8,966 nucleotides of DNA, taken from the NCBI GenBank assembly GCA_022793975.1, contig JAAWDW010000163.1, forward strand, positions 1 through 8,966, given 5' to 3'. The translations under genes were made by a program, and so were the position numbers. Of this stretch, positions 1-6,313 are shown piece after piece. Position 1 is the first letter of the stretch; each line of letters starts with the position of its first letter. The notes beneath the pieces are model-generated. The model did no database searches, was not told the origin of the DNA, and saw only the letters and a program-made list of their open reading frames with translations. This DNA comes from Bacillota bacterium. GTDB taxonomy: Bacteria > Bacillota > Clostridia > Peptostreptococcales > Anaerovoracaceae.

Positions 1-86
1 CCGTATACATTGAGCGAACTGTGAACCAGGCCCTCAGTGAGCGAGATTTATGCGGATGTTATGCTGTAATTCTAAAAAGTATACTT
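1..86. repeat. Palindromic repeat copy A (left end cut by window edge)
   Basis: This is an imperfect palindrome nearly identical to copy B at 2202-2322. The left arm (1-21, CCGTATACATTGAGCGAACTG) pairs with the right arm (35-55, CAGTGAGCG followed by AGATTTATGCGG) around a 13-base loop rich in G and C. The right arm continues to 65 (ATGTTATGCT), whose partner would lie before base 1, so the element is incomplete here. The outer end, about 64-86 (TGTAATTCTAAAAAGTATAC), matches the outer end of copy B and stops just before the rluA-type stop codon at 89-91. No transposase is visible. It could be a small non-autonomous mobile element, a structured RNA, or a 3' end stabilising hairpin. The repeat itself is certain; its function is unknown. 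Confidence 0.85.
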
Positions 87-88
87 TA

Positions 89-1132
89 TTACAAAACACA
101 TCCTATGTTGAAATCATCCGGAAGCGGTGCTTCCGCTTCCATATACTTCTTTGTTACGGGATGCTCGAAACAGAGCTTTCTCGCGTGCAGCAGCTGCCTT
201 TTTACAAGCGGCACATAAAGACCACCTGCACTCTTTTTACACATTACGCCTCCATACAGCGTATCGCCAAGCACACAATGACCAAGTGCGCCCATATGTA
301 CCCTTATCTGATGCGTTCTGCCAGTTTCAAGAAGAAGTTCACACAATGTATATCCGTCCGATTTATAAATAAGACCGCGCTCAAAAAGTTCTGTTGCCTC
401 TGCTTCCGCAAACGGTTCATTTTGTCCCTCCACAAATCCGCTTTCCACAGTCAGGCTGCTGTCGAGCCGCACAAGTTCATCCGAAAAACGACTGAGCACT
501 TTATAATGCGTGACCGATGCGTACCCGCCGTCTTCTTCCGCAAGAATACCGCGCTCCACTCTATTCATATCAGGTCTTCCTATCGGCAGGTTTACTGTCC
601 CCTCATCACTTTCCACAATACCGCAGAGCAACGCCGTATAATACTTGCGCGTAGTATTTCTCTTCATCTGTTTTGTAAGTTCTTCCTGCGAGTACGAATT
701 CTTTGCAACTACAAGCACTCCCGATGTATCGCGGTCAAGTCTGTTCACAAAGCGTATCTTAAAATTCTGCCCCGTATCGAGTATATATTTCATGATCGCA
801 TTTGCCATAGTATGATTTGGCTGTCCACGAGTCGGATGCACCACAATACCGGGCTGCTTGTTTATTATGAGAAGATCATCGTCCTCATAAACGGGATATA
901 CTGGAATATCCTCCGGCTCAAAGTTTGACATTTCCTCAGGCAGTCTCACGGAAAGAATATCGCCTTCCTTGGGAAACATCCAGCCTACAGTCTCAATTCC
1001 ATTCAAAAATATTGAATTATTCTGTTTAAGTTTCTTTCTCAGCCGCGATGAAAAAGTGAAATTATGGCGCAGTATATCCTTTATCTGATACTGCTCATCC
1101 TCTTTTTTCACCACATAAGTAAATTTATCCAT
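89..1132 (-). CDS. RluA-family pseudouridine synthase
   Basis: The 347-residue product is a cytoplasmic RNA pseudouridine synthase that would isomerise specific uridines in rRNA or tRNA; the target base cannot be told from sequence. An S4-like RNA-binding domain covers about residues 16-66. The catalytic domain follows, with the signature RLDRDTSG at 131-138 (D133 is the expected catalytic aspartate) and the late family motif TGRTHQIRVH at 270-279. Between the YKVL strand (210-213) and ETGRTHQIR lie about 55 residues, longer than the roughly 20 usual for RluA/RluD proteins; the extra stretch (about 219-258) is acidic. The ATG at 1132 is forced by an in-frame stop two codons upstream, but the Shine-Dalgarno sequence is poor (only TTAAG). 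It follows nadK after a 59-base gap and is probably cotranscribed. RluD-like versus other RluA subtypes is unresolved, so no symbol is given. Confidence 0.93.
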   Translation of the reverse strand: MDKFTYVVKKEDEQYQIKDILRHNFTFSSRLRKKLKQNNSIFLNGIETVGWMFPKEGDILSVRLPEEMSNFEPEDIPVYPVYEDDDLLIINKQPGIVVHPTRGQPNHTMANAIMKYILDTGQNFKIRFVNRLDRDTSGVLVVAKNSYSQEELTKQMKRNTTRKYYTALLCGIVESDEGTVNLPIGRPDMNRVERGILAEEDGGYASVTHYKVLSRFSDELVRLDSSLTVESGFVEGQNEPFAEAEATELFERGLIYKSDGYTLCELLLETGRTHQIRVHMGALGHCVLGDTLYGGVMCKKSAGGLYVPLVKRQLLHARKLCFEHPVTKKYMEAEAPLPDDFNIGCVL

Positions 1133-1191
1133 ATCTTAATCAATTTTGCGCCTGTCCGCAGCACCACACATCATATGCGGTATCAATACTT

Positions 1192-2037
1192 TTATAAAAA
1201 CTTTGTTTTCACTTTGTTCCAAAAATCATATCCTTCAAAACGCAGAAGATTTACAAAAGTCCCCGCCATACTGATATTGATTTCTTTTATGTTATCGTAT
1301 TTGTACTCTATACCATCGACTGCCACGCAAAGCTCCGCATTTTCACTCTCCGGAATTATTCCTATTGTCATATCAAAAGGTAGAAGTATACTCGATGTAA
1401 ACGAGCGGTAAGCTGTAGTATTCATTGGCGCAATAGGTGTTACCTGAAGCAGTTTGAGCCGCGGATCCACTATTGATCCGCCGAGCGAATAATTGTATCC
1501 TGTCGAACCCGCAGATGTTGCCACAAGTATGCCGTCACCGGAAAAACGCTCTATAAAACTACCGCCGATAGAAATATTAAGATGAATGCTGCGCGAATGC
1601 GCGCTCTTTATCAGCACCTCATTAAGCGCACGAAATTCCTCATTCTCCGCAGTTTCCAATGCATTCGGCAAACAGCTCATACTGCCGCCACGCCTTGCCG
1701 TCACCACCTCTGCTTTTACGGTTGAAAGCGGCTGCAGGCTGTACTTTCCCTGCTTGTAATTGAATATAAACTCATCAAGCTGCTCCGGCAGTATTTCCTG
1801 GAAAAATCCCAAATGCCCCGTATTTATACCGATAAACGGCACATGCGGAAATCCGAATTTATGTACGGCGTCGAGGAATGCTCCATCGCCGCCGATACAT
1901 ATAGCAAGTTCCGCATCCTCTTTGAATTCACTAAGCACTTCAAAACCGCTCCTCGCAAGTTTGCTCTGCAGAAGCACTTTTGTCTTATCGGACACTTCTG
2001 TTCCGTTTGTATGAATATATACTGCATTTTTGCTCAT
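1192..2037 (-). CDS. nadK: NAD kinase
   Basis: It phosphorylates NAD+ to NADP+ using ATP or polyphosphate and is the usual sole bacterial source of NADP. The 281-residue protein is of normal length. Family motifs are all present: GGDGAF at 49-54, NTGHLGF at 72-78, the NE pair at 139-140 (ALNEV), the glycine-rich nucleotide segment GDGILVATSAGSTGY at 167-181, SLGGSIVDP at 184-192, and VDG at 240-242. A short polar insertion (about 115-135) precedes ALNEV. The start was chosen at ATG 2037 because it places the first strand (NAVYIHT) right after the initiator, as in relatives. The frame stays open upstream to 2274, but that part runs through the palindromic repeats and is not protein-like. ATG 2061 (eight residues longer) is an alternative: a GGAG abuts it with no spacing, which argues against it. 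Likely first gene of a nadK-rluA-type unit. Confidence 0.93.
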   Translation of the reverse strand: MSKNAVYIHTNGTEVSDKTKVLLQSKLARSGFEVLSEFKEDAELAICIGGDGAFLDAVHKFGFPHVPFIGINTGHLGFFQEILPEQLDEFIFNYKQGKYSLQPLSTVKAEVVTARRGGSMSCLPNALETAENEEFRALNEVLIKSAHSRSIHLNISIGGSFIERFSGDGILVATSAGSTGYNYSLGGSIVDPRLKLLQVTPIAPMNTTAYRSFTSSILLPFDMTIGIIPESENAELCVAVDGIEYKYDNIKEINISMAGTFVNLLRFEGYDFWNKVKTKFL

Positions 2038-2076
2038 ATGATTATCTGTTTTTTCAAACATCTCCGATTTCAATAT

Positions 2077-2105
2077 ATTATACATTTTGAAAAATACAGT
2101 TTGAA
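2077..2105 (-). promoter_or_regulatory. Candidate nadK promoter at the end of repeat copy C
   Basis: On the minus strand, a TATAAT hexamer (2077-2082) is preceded after 17 bases by TTCAAA (2100-2105, 4 of 6 matches to TTGACA). The predicted start is near 2070, about 33 bases before the nadK ATG at 2037. The -35 lies inside repeat copy C and the -10 straddles the repeat's outer end, so the repeat may supply part of the promoter. AT-rich terminal repeats can mimic -10 boxes, so this is only a candidate. Confidence 0.4.
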
Positions 2106-2205
2106 TGCACAAGCGCAGGCAAAGCGAACTGTAAACCGGGCCCCTCAGTGAGCGTGCCTGCATTTGCGCATTTAATTTTAAATTTGTAATGTTCAAAATG
2201 TTATA
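2079..2205. repeat. Palindromic repeat copy C
   Basis: This long imperfect palindrome has three nested parts. Outer ends: 2079-2098 (TATACATTTTGAA then AAATACA) against 2185-2205, matching except for two mismatches and one gap. Middle stem: 2104-2120 (AATGCACAAGCGCAGGC) against 2156-2172, three mismatches, two of them wobble pairs on the minus-strand transcript and one on the plus. Core: GCGAACTG (2124-2131) against CAGTGAGC (2146-2153) around a TAAACCGGGCCCCT loop. The middle stem is unrelated in sequence to that of copies A and B, but it still pairs. Together with copy B it fills the space between murE and nadK. Confidence 0.85.
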
Positions 2206-2322
2206 CTTTTTAATAATACACTCAGCATAGTATAACATCCGTATACATTGAGCGAACTGTAAACCGGGTCGCAAGTGAGCTAGATTTATGCGGATGTTAT
2301 GCTGTAATTCTAAAAAGTATGC
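2202..2322. repeat. Palindromic repeat copy B
   Basis: The left arm AGTATAACATCCG and onward (2229-2258) pairs with the right arm (2274-2303, ending CGGATGTTATGCT) around a loop of about 15 bases. Outer ends TATACTTTTTAATAATACA (2202-2220) and TGTAATTCTAAAAAGTATGC (2303-2322) are imperfect inverted repeats of each other. It differs from copy A at few positions over their shared 85 bases. Its left end overlaps the right end of copy C by the four bases TATA. Its right end stops four bases before the murE-type stop codon (2326-2328). As a transcript it would form a strong hairpin just after murE, so it might also protect or end that mRNA, though no U-run follows it. Confidence 0.87.
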
Positions 2323-2325
2323 TTT

Positions 2326-3831
2326 TTATTCGTCACGCAGGAACTCCTGTACCATATCCACGTCGGATACAACTTCAATATATTCGGTGCCGCGTTTCTG
2401 CCGCGTTTCTCTGCCCTTTGCCGTAACAAGCACCACGGAATTGTCACCTGCATTTTTGATAGCTTCTCTTATCGCTTCGCGTCTGTCCGGTATTATCTTA
2501 TAGCTTGCATGCTCTTTTTCCACATACTTTGCTATCTCATTGCAGATATCAACCACCGACTCTTCTCCGGGATCTTCTTCTGTCAGATATATCGCATCGG
2601 AATAGCGTCCCGCAATTTCTCCTAGCTCTCTTCTTCTTCCGTACGCTTTATTCCCCGGACAGCCGAATACTATCGAGATTCTTTTCCCCGGAAATTCTTT
2701 CTGCGTTGACTCAAAGAGTGCTTCCATACTCATTTTATTGTGCGCGTAATCCACTATTACACTCAAATCTTTTTTGCGGGCAGTGTATATCTCCATTCTG
2801 CCGTCAGCTCTTGCTTTTAAAAGTCCGGACCTTATATATTTCTGCGGTACTCCGAGAGATACGCACATAGCAACTGCCGCAAGCGCATTCTGAACATTAA
2901 AAAGACCCCTGATACCGATTTTAAACTCTTCGTCAAATAAAGGCGTGCGTACCTTAAATGCTATACCATCGTCCGATGTTACTATGTCATAACCAAAAAC
3001 ATCGGCATCCGGCATAAGCCCGAATGTGATAACCTTTTCCGCGCCTTTTTTCGCTTCCGCAAGAATCGTATCTGCGCGATCCGCATTGAGATTAACAACA
3101 GCCGTTCTGCACTGAGAAAATATTTTTAGTTTAGAATTAAAGTAATCGTCAAAGTCCGTATGCTCTACATCGCTTATGTGGTCCTGTCCGATATTGAGGA
3201 AACAAGCAACATCGAATGTTATACCCATTACTCTATGATATTTGAGCGCCTGGCTCGAAACTTCCATAGTCAGATACTCAATACCGCTCTCGACAGCATT
3301 ATTATAATGCTTGTGTATCATAAATGCCTCAGGCGTTGTCAGATGCGATTCCTCGTTTATCACGCCGTCGTACGTGTCTATACTCGAAATAACGGCAGAA
3401 TTCGGCTTTTTCTCGGCTTTCATAAAATCATCAAGTATATATCTCATAAAATATGTCGTTGTTGATTTGCCCTTAGTGCCTGTAATGCCTATGATATTGA
3501 GCTTTTTCCACACATCATTGTAAAAAAGATTGGCTATGAGCGCCATTGCACGTCTCATATCGTTTACGATGATGTACGGCGCGTTTCCGCCCGCTTCGTA
3601 TTTCTTCTCGCTCACATATACGGTCGCACCTCTTTCGAGTGCGTCTGCCAGATATTTTTCTTCAAAGTGTTTGCCCTTGCAGACAAAAAGCGTATTGTTT
3701 CTCATATCTGCGGAACTGAACGAAATATATTCTATCATCTTCCCATCCGCACTGCCTATATTCATCTCACTTATAAGCTCATATTCCTTCAGCAGAGCTG
3801 CAAATTCCGAAATAGTATGTCTCTTTTCCAT
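2326..3831 (-). CDS. murE: MurE-type UDP-MurNAc-dipeptide ligase (likely not meso-DAP specific)
   Basis: This 501-residue Mur ligase would add the third residue to UDP-MurNAc-L-Ala-D-Glu in the cytoplasm, using ATP. Visible motifs: P-loop GITGTKGKST (115-124), LTTPE (164-168), EVSSQ (190-194), NIGQDH (213-218), K234 in DYFNSK (the lysine that is carbamylated in Mur ligases), DYAHN (361-365), FGCPGNKAYGRRRELG (389-404) and KGRE (472-475). The position where meso-DAP enzymes carry DNPR reads EDPG (419-422), closer to the DDPN-type motif I recall from streptococcal lysine enzymes; the N-terminal half (CKGKHFEEKYL, IIVNDMRRAM) also resembles that type. A lysine-like diamino acid is therefore the inferred substrate. 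RBS GGGGAG lies 8 bases before the ATG, in the 18-base gap after the D-aspartate-ligase-like gene, so the two are cotranscribed. A second DAP-type MurE elsewhere in the genome cannot be excluded. Confidence 0.88.
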   Translation of the reverse strand: MEKRHTISEFAALLKEYELISEMNIGSADGKMIEYISFSSADMRNNTLFVCKGKHFEEKYLADALERGATVYVSEKKYEAGGNAPYIIVNDMRRAMALIANLFYNDVWKKLNIIGITGTKGKSTTTYFMRYILDDFMKAEKKPNSAVISSIDTYDGVINEESHLTTPEAFMIHKHYNNAVESGIEYLTMEVSSQALKYHRVMGITFDVACFLNIGQDHISDVEHTDFDDYFNSKLKIFSQCRTAVVNLNADRADTILAEAKKGAEKVITFGLMPDADVFGYDIVTSDDGIAFKVRTPLFDEEFKIGIRGLFNVQNALAAVAMCVSLGVPQKYIRSGLLKARADGRMEIYTARKKDLSVIVDYAHNKMSMEALFESTQKEFPGKRISIVFGCPGNKAYGRRRELGEIAGRYSDAIYLTEEDPGEESVVDICNEIAKYVEKEHASYKIIPDRREAIREAIKNAGDNSVVLVTAKGRETRQKRGTEYIEVVSDVDMVQEFLRDE

Positions 3832-3849
3832 ATTGTTTTCTCCCCTTTG

Positions 3850-5055
3850 TTATTTTCCGAGATATTTGTTGTATTTGTAATAGTGTCCGAGCATTGATTT
3901 TGCAAGTCTCAGCCGGCGCTTAAAGCCCTTGTCCCTTTCATAAAAGAGAGGATTTTTCACTTTACCCTCTTTTATGAGCCTGCGCATTTTATCTCTGTAT
4001 TCCTCAGGCTTTATATATTTAAAGGCAACGCCTTTCGGCACCACCATCCACAAACTTTCGTTGTCTACTATGTGAAGCGGCATATCCTTATCTTCCACAT
4101 AATCATCGACCAACAAACAGGCCACATTCGCGCCCGCCCCTGTTACATAATAGTTCGAACGTCCCTGACGCGTATTTATCTCAAATACCTTGTATTTTCC
4201 GTCGCGTTGATCGTACTTTATATCAAAATTTGAAAATCCGATGTAATTCATCTCTTCAAGCAGTTTTTTAAACTGCTGCTCTACCTCTTCGTTATGTTCC
4301 GTTATGATTACAGCATGATTGCCTATACCGTGAGGCGTATGCTCTTCGAGCAGTACGTGTCCGAGACACATCATCTTCACCTTTCCGTGCTTGTCCGAAT
4401 AATTTGTCAGCACACGCATATACGTGTCGTCTCCCGGTATAAAATTCTGTATTATAACGGAATCGTCGTATCCCGCTCCGTATATATCGCTGAGCACCGA
4501 TTCGAGCTTGTCTCTTGTATCCACCTTGTACACTTTTTTCTGTGACGCAAAAGGATATCTCCAGTACTCAACACCATTTGATGGCTTTATTATAAAAGGT
4601 CCGCCGAAAGGAAGCTCAAAATCATATCCCAGTTCTTTCTTGTGAACAAATGTGTCGGGATAATCCACACCTATTCTCTCACACATATCATAAAACTTTT
4701 CTTTATGAGTAAGTTCGTTCATCATATCTGCCGAGATATAAGGCGCTATGACATTTTGGGGATATCTTCCCTTGTTTGTGCTTATAAGCTGCACATAACT
4801 GTCTCCGCAGCCTATCAGCAACACGGTTTCGTCTTTATGAGTTTCGGCAAAGCCGAGAACAAGGCTGAGAAAAGTATCCTGTTCGTCTGCCCTCGGATTT
4901 GCCGTATAATTCAGTATCTTGCTGTCTATGCACGGCATAGCGGTAAACTTTCCGTAAGCATACGGTTTTATTCCGTATGCTTCATTAAATGCCCTCGCCA
5001 CGCTGTAAACATTTATATCTCCCGCAAATAAAAGCGGCACAAATTTTTTATCCAT
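3850..5055 (-). CDS. ATP-grasp ligase, D-aspartate ligase-like
   Basis: This 401-residue ATP-grasp enzyme resembles the Enterococcus faecium D-aspartate ligase (Aslfm), which activates the beta-carboxylate of D-Asp and joins it to the lysine side-chain amine of the muropeptide precursor. Matching features are the N-terminal LLFAGDINVYSVARAFNEAYG (8-28), the ATP-binding lysine strand PFIIKPS (153-159), IIQNFIPGDD (201-210), KMMCLGHVLLE (227-237), and the metal-binding C-terminal part NFDIKYD (276-282) with FEINTRQGRS (291-300). The basic C-terminus (377-401) is about 20-40 residues shorter than my memory of Aslfm. RBS AGGAG sits 12 bases before the ATG, slightly long. It lies directly upstream of the MurE-type gene, which supports a joint role in peptide stem or branch assembly. 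The amino-acid donor is inferred from similarity; another carboxylate-amine ligase activity is possible. Confidence 0.82.
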   Translation of the reverse strand: MDKKFVPLLFAGDINVYSVARAFNEAYGIKPYAYGKFTAMPCIDSKILNYTANPRADEQDTFLSLVLGFAETHKDETVLLIGCGDSYVQLISTNKGRYPQNVIAPYISADMMNELTHKEKFYDMCERIGVDYPDTFVHKKELGYDFELPFGGPFIIKPSNGVEYWRYPFASQKKVYKVDTRDKLESVLSDIYGAGYDDSVIIQNFIPGDDTYMRVLTNYSDKHGKVKMMCLGHVLLEEHTPHGIGNHAVIITEHNEEVEQQFKKLLEEMNYIGFSNFDIKYDQRDGKYKVFEINTRQGRSNYYVTGAGANVACLLVDDYVEDKDMPLHIVDNESLWMVVPKGVAFKYIKPEEYRDKMRRLIKEGKVKNPLFYERDKGFKRRLRLAKSMLGHYYKYNKYLGK

Positions 5056-5112
5056 TGTAATTTAATTCTCCTGCGTATTAAATCTTTCGCCAAATGCTTT
5101 GATTTACTATTT

Positions 5113-5142
5113 ATTATACCTCTTGCAACCTTATTTTAGCAA
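5113..5142 (-). promoter_or_regulatory. Candidate promoter for the D-Asp ligase-murE pair
   Basis: A consensus TATAAT (5113-5118 on the minus strand) overlaps the TAA stop codon of the ATPase gene. TTGCTA (5137-5142, 4 of 6 matches) lies 18 bases upstream. Transcription would start near 5106, giving a leader of about 50 bases to the ATG at 5055. This would let the ligase pair be expressed independently of the upstream metabolic genes. Found by eye only. Confidence 0.45.
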
Positions 5143-6226
5143 TAATTTCATCTCTTAATTCGTCTATTTTTTTAAAATCCATATTAGGTATATAATAGCT
5201 TTCAAGCACATCGTGCTCTTTCTTCGCCTCTTCTATACAGCCTACTGCCTTTTTCATCATCATATCGCAGAGGCTCTCGCTCTCTTCAAGCAACTTCTTT
5301 CTACGCTCGATAACTGAAGCATTCGCCATATCGCTCATATCAAGAAGCTCTATTGAATCCGTTCCCTCCGGAAGCTGCCATGGCTCTACATCATGATATT
5401 CGTTTGCCGTAATGAATGCCAGTGAAAGCTCCGGTATCACGAGATGCTCCATTTTCGAGTCAGGCTTAAGCGGACAGAAATATTCTTCTACCGCAAAACC
5501 TCTGTACACGGCACCTTCTGCAAAGATGTCAAGAATACTGTGCGCCGATGCCCCAAACGGAGCAGATATCAAATATATTTTTTTGCAGCCTTCCGCAATA
5601 CTCGGAAGATAATTTACAAATCCAGAAGGAGTTATTGCACTTGCAAAATATTTTTTTATATTTCCCGGTCTCAGGCATATTTCTTTATGTGAAAGCTCCT
5701 TGCCCACTATTTCCGCTGCAATTTTATAAATTTCCGCACTTTCAACTGCTTCGTTGTATACAGCCGCGGCATTATCATAAAGTTTCTCGGCCGCACCGAG
5801 ATAATTGTAAGCACGCGCATACCATTTGCTTATAATCTCGCCTTTCTCAATTACGGCAAGCTTGTTCTTTCTTATACCTTTTTCATCCCAGTATTCGCCA
5901 AGATGAATTATATCATCCACAGCTCCCGGACTTATCGGGTCTACGATATGCGGACTTGTCGCATCTATAAAGGCTATTTTGCGGTCTTTAAGTACTATGC
6001 CGTCAAGCGAATCGGCATCCGATGAACAGTGCATAAAATCAACATTTTCGCCTTCTGCAAGAAAATCGTTTCCTATCTTTCTTATGAAAGAAGACTTTCC
6101 GACGCCCGGACCTCCTTTTATGCACACAATCCTATTTGCTTCACGCTGTCCGAGGATGTAGCTGTAATAAGAAAAGAACCCCTTCGGCGTGTTTCCTCCG
6201 GGGTATATGTGTCTTTCGATTGCCAT
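5114..6226 (-). CDS. Two-lobed P-loop ATPase of unknown role (PRK06851-like)
   Basis: The 370-residue soluble protein matches, from memory, an uncharacterised Firmicutes ATPase family annotated PRK06851. The first lobe opens with YPGGNTPKGFFSYY (8-21), then a clean Walker A GGPGVGKSS (38-46), the family strand FMHCSSDADSLDG (64-76), and a Walker B-like strand KIAFIDATSPH (83-93) followed by DPISPGAVDDIIHLGEYWD. A helical linker covers about 138-180. The second lobe begins near 187; where a second nucleotide loop would be expected it reads LISAPFGASAHS (219-230), without the GK-S/T, so this lobe is probably not catalytic. Helical C-terminus from about 306. RBS AAGGGGGAT sits 6 bases before the ATG and forms the 3' arm of the hairpin at 6229-6275. 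It lies 87 bases after the PEP carboxykinase gene. Function is not known. Confidence 0.85.
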   Translation of the reverse strand: MAIERHIYPGGNTPKGFFSYYSYILGQREANRIVCIKGGPGVGKSSFIRKIGNDFLAEGENVDFMHCSSDADSLDGIVLKDRKIAFIDATSPHIVDPISPGAVDDIIHLGEYWDEKGIRKNKLAVIEKGEIISKWYARAYNYLGAAEKLYDNAAAVYNEAVESAEIYKIAAEIVGKELSHKEICLRPGNIKKYFASAITPSGFVNYLPSIAEGCKKIYLISAPFGASAHSILDIFAEGAVYRGFAVEEYFCPLKPDSKMEHLVIPELSLAFITANEYHDVEPWQLPEGTDSIELLDMSDMANASVIERRKKLLEESESLCDMMMKKAVGCIEEAKKEHDVLESYYIPNMDFKKIDELRDEIIAKIRLQEV

Positions 6227-6228
6227 AA

Positions 6229-6275
6229 AAAATCCCCCTTATATTAGTTTCAGATACTATTATATGGGGGATTTT
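6229..6275 (-). promoter_or_regulatory. Hairpin that buries the ATPase ribosome binding site
   Basis: Arms 6257-6275 and 6229-6247 are complementary over 19 bases with two T-T mismatches, around a nine-base loop. On the minus-strand transcript the 5' arm carries CCCCC and the 3' arm AAGGGGGAT, which is the Shine-Dalgarno sequence of the ATPase gene; six U residues follow, directly before its AUG. The hairpin could occlude translation on read-through mRNA from the PEP carboxykinase gene, act as a weak terminator, or both. A TATAAT (6259-6264) lies inside the 5' arm, with no good -35 at 17 bases; a transcript starting from it would lack the blocking arm. The structure is seen; regulation is inferred. 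Confidence 0.6.
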
Positions 6276-6313
6276 ATTTTTAGTGCCTGTTTATATTCAT
6301 AGACAGTGCAGTC

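Noticed and set aside
118..140. GGAAGC-GGT-GCTTCC hairpin near the 3' end of the pseudouridine synthase gene
   Set aside because: It lies in coding sequence (EAEAPLP), is short, and has no U-run, so it is not supported as a terminator.
50..928. 292-codon plus-strand open frame antisense to the pseudouridine synthase gene
   Set aside because: Product is rich in Cys, His, Arg and Lys with no recognisable motif, and it lies wholly opposite a gene with clear RluA motifs; it is a shadow frame.
1824..2027. Minus-strand 67-codon frame inside nadK in another frame
   Set aside because: Overlaps the NAD kinase GGDGAF region and has no motif; a shadow frame.
2038..2274. Upstream 79-codon extension of the NAD kinase frame
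   Set aside because: It translates the palindromic repeats, is not protein-like, and would put a long non-homologous tail before a complete NAD kinase.
1..2322. CRISPR array formed by the repeated cores
   Set aside because: Only three copies, irregular spacing, long palindromic units and no spacers of uniform length or cas genes.
2311..2327. AAAAAG-CATA-CTTTTT after the murE stop as an intrinsic terminator
   Set aside because: The stem has only one G-C pair and is part of the repeat's outer end; too weak to call a terminator.
2288..2503. Plus-strand frame whose first residues (MRMLCCNSKKY) equal those of the frame at 50
   Set aside because: The shared start comes from the same stretch of repeat copies A and B; the rest is antisense to murE and unrelated.
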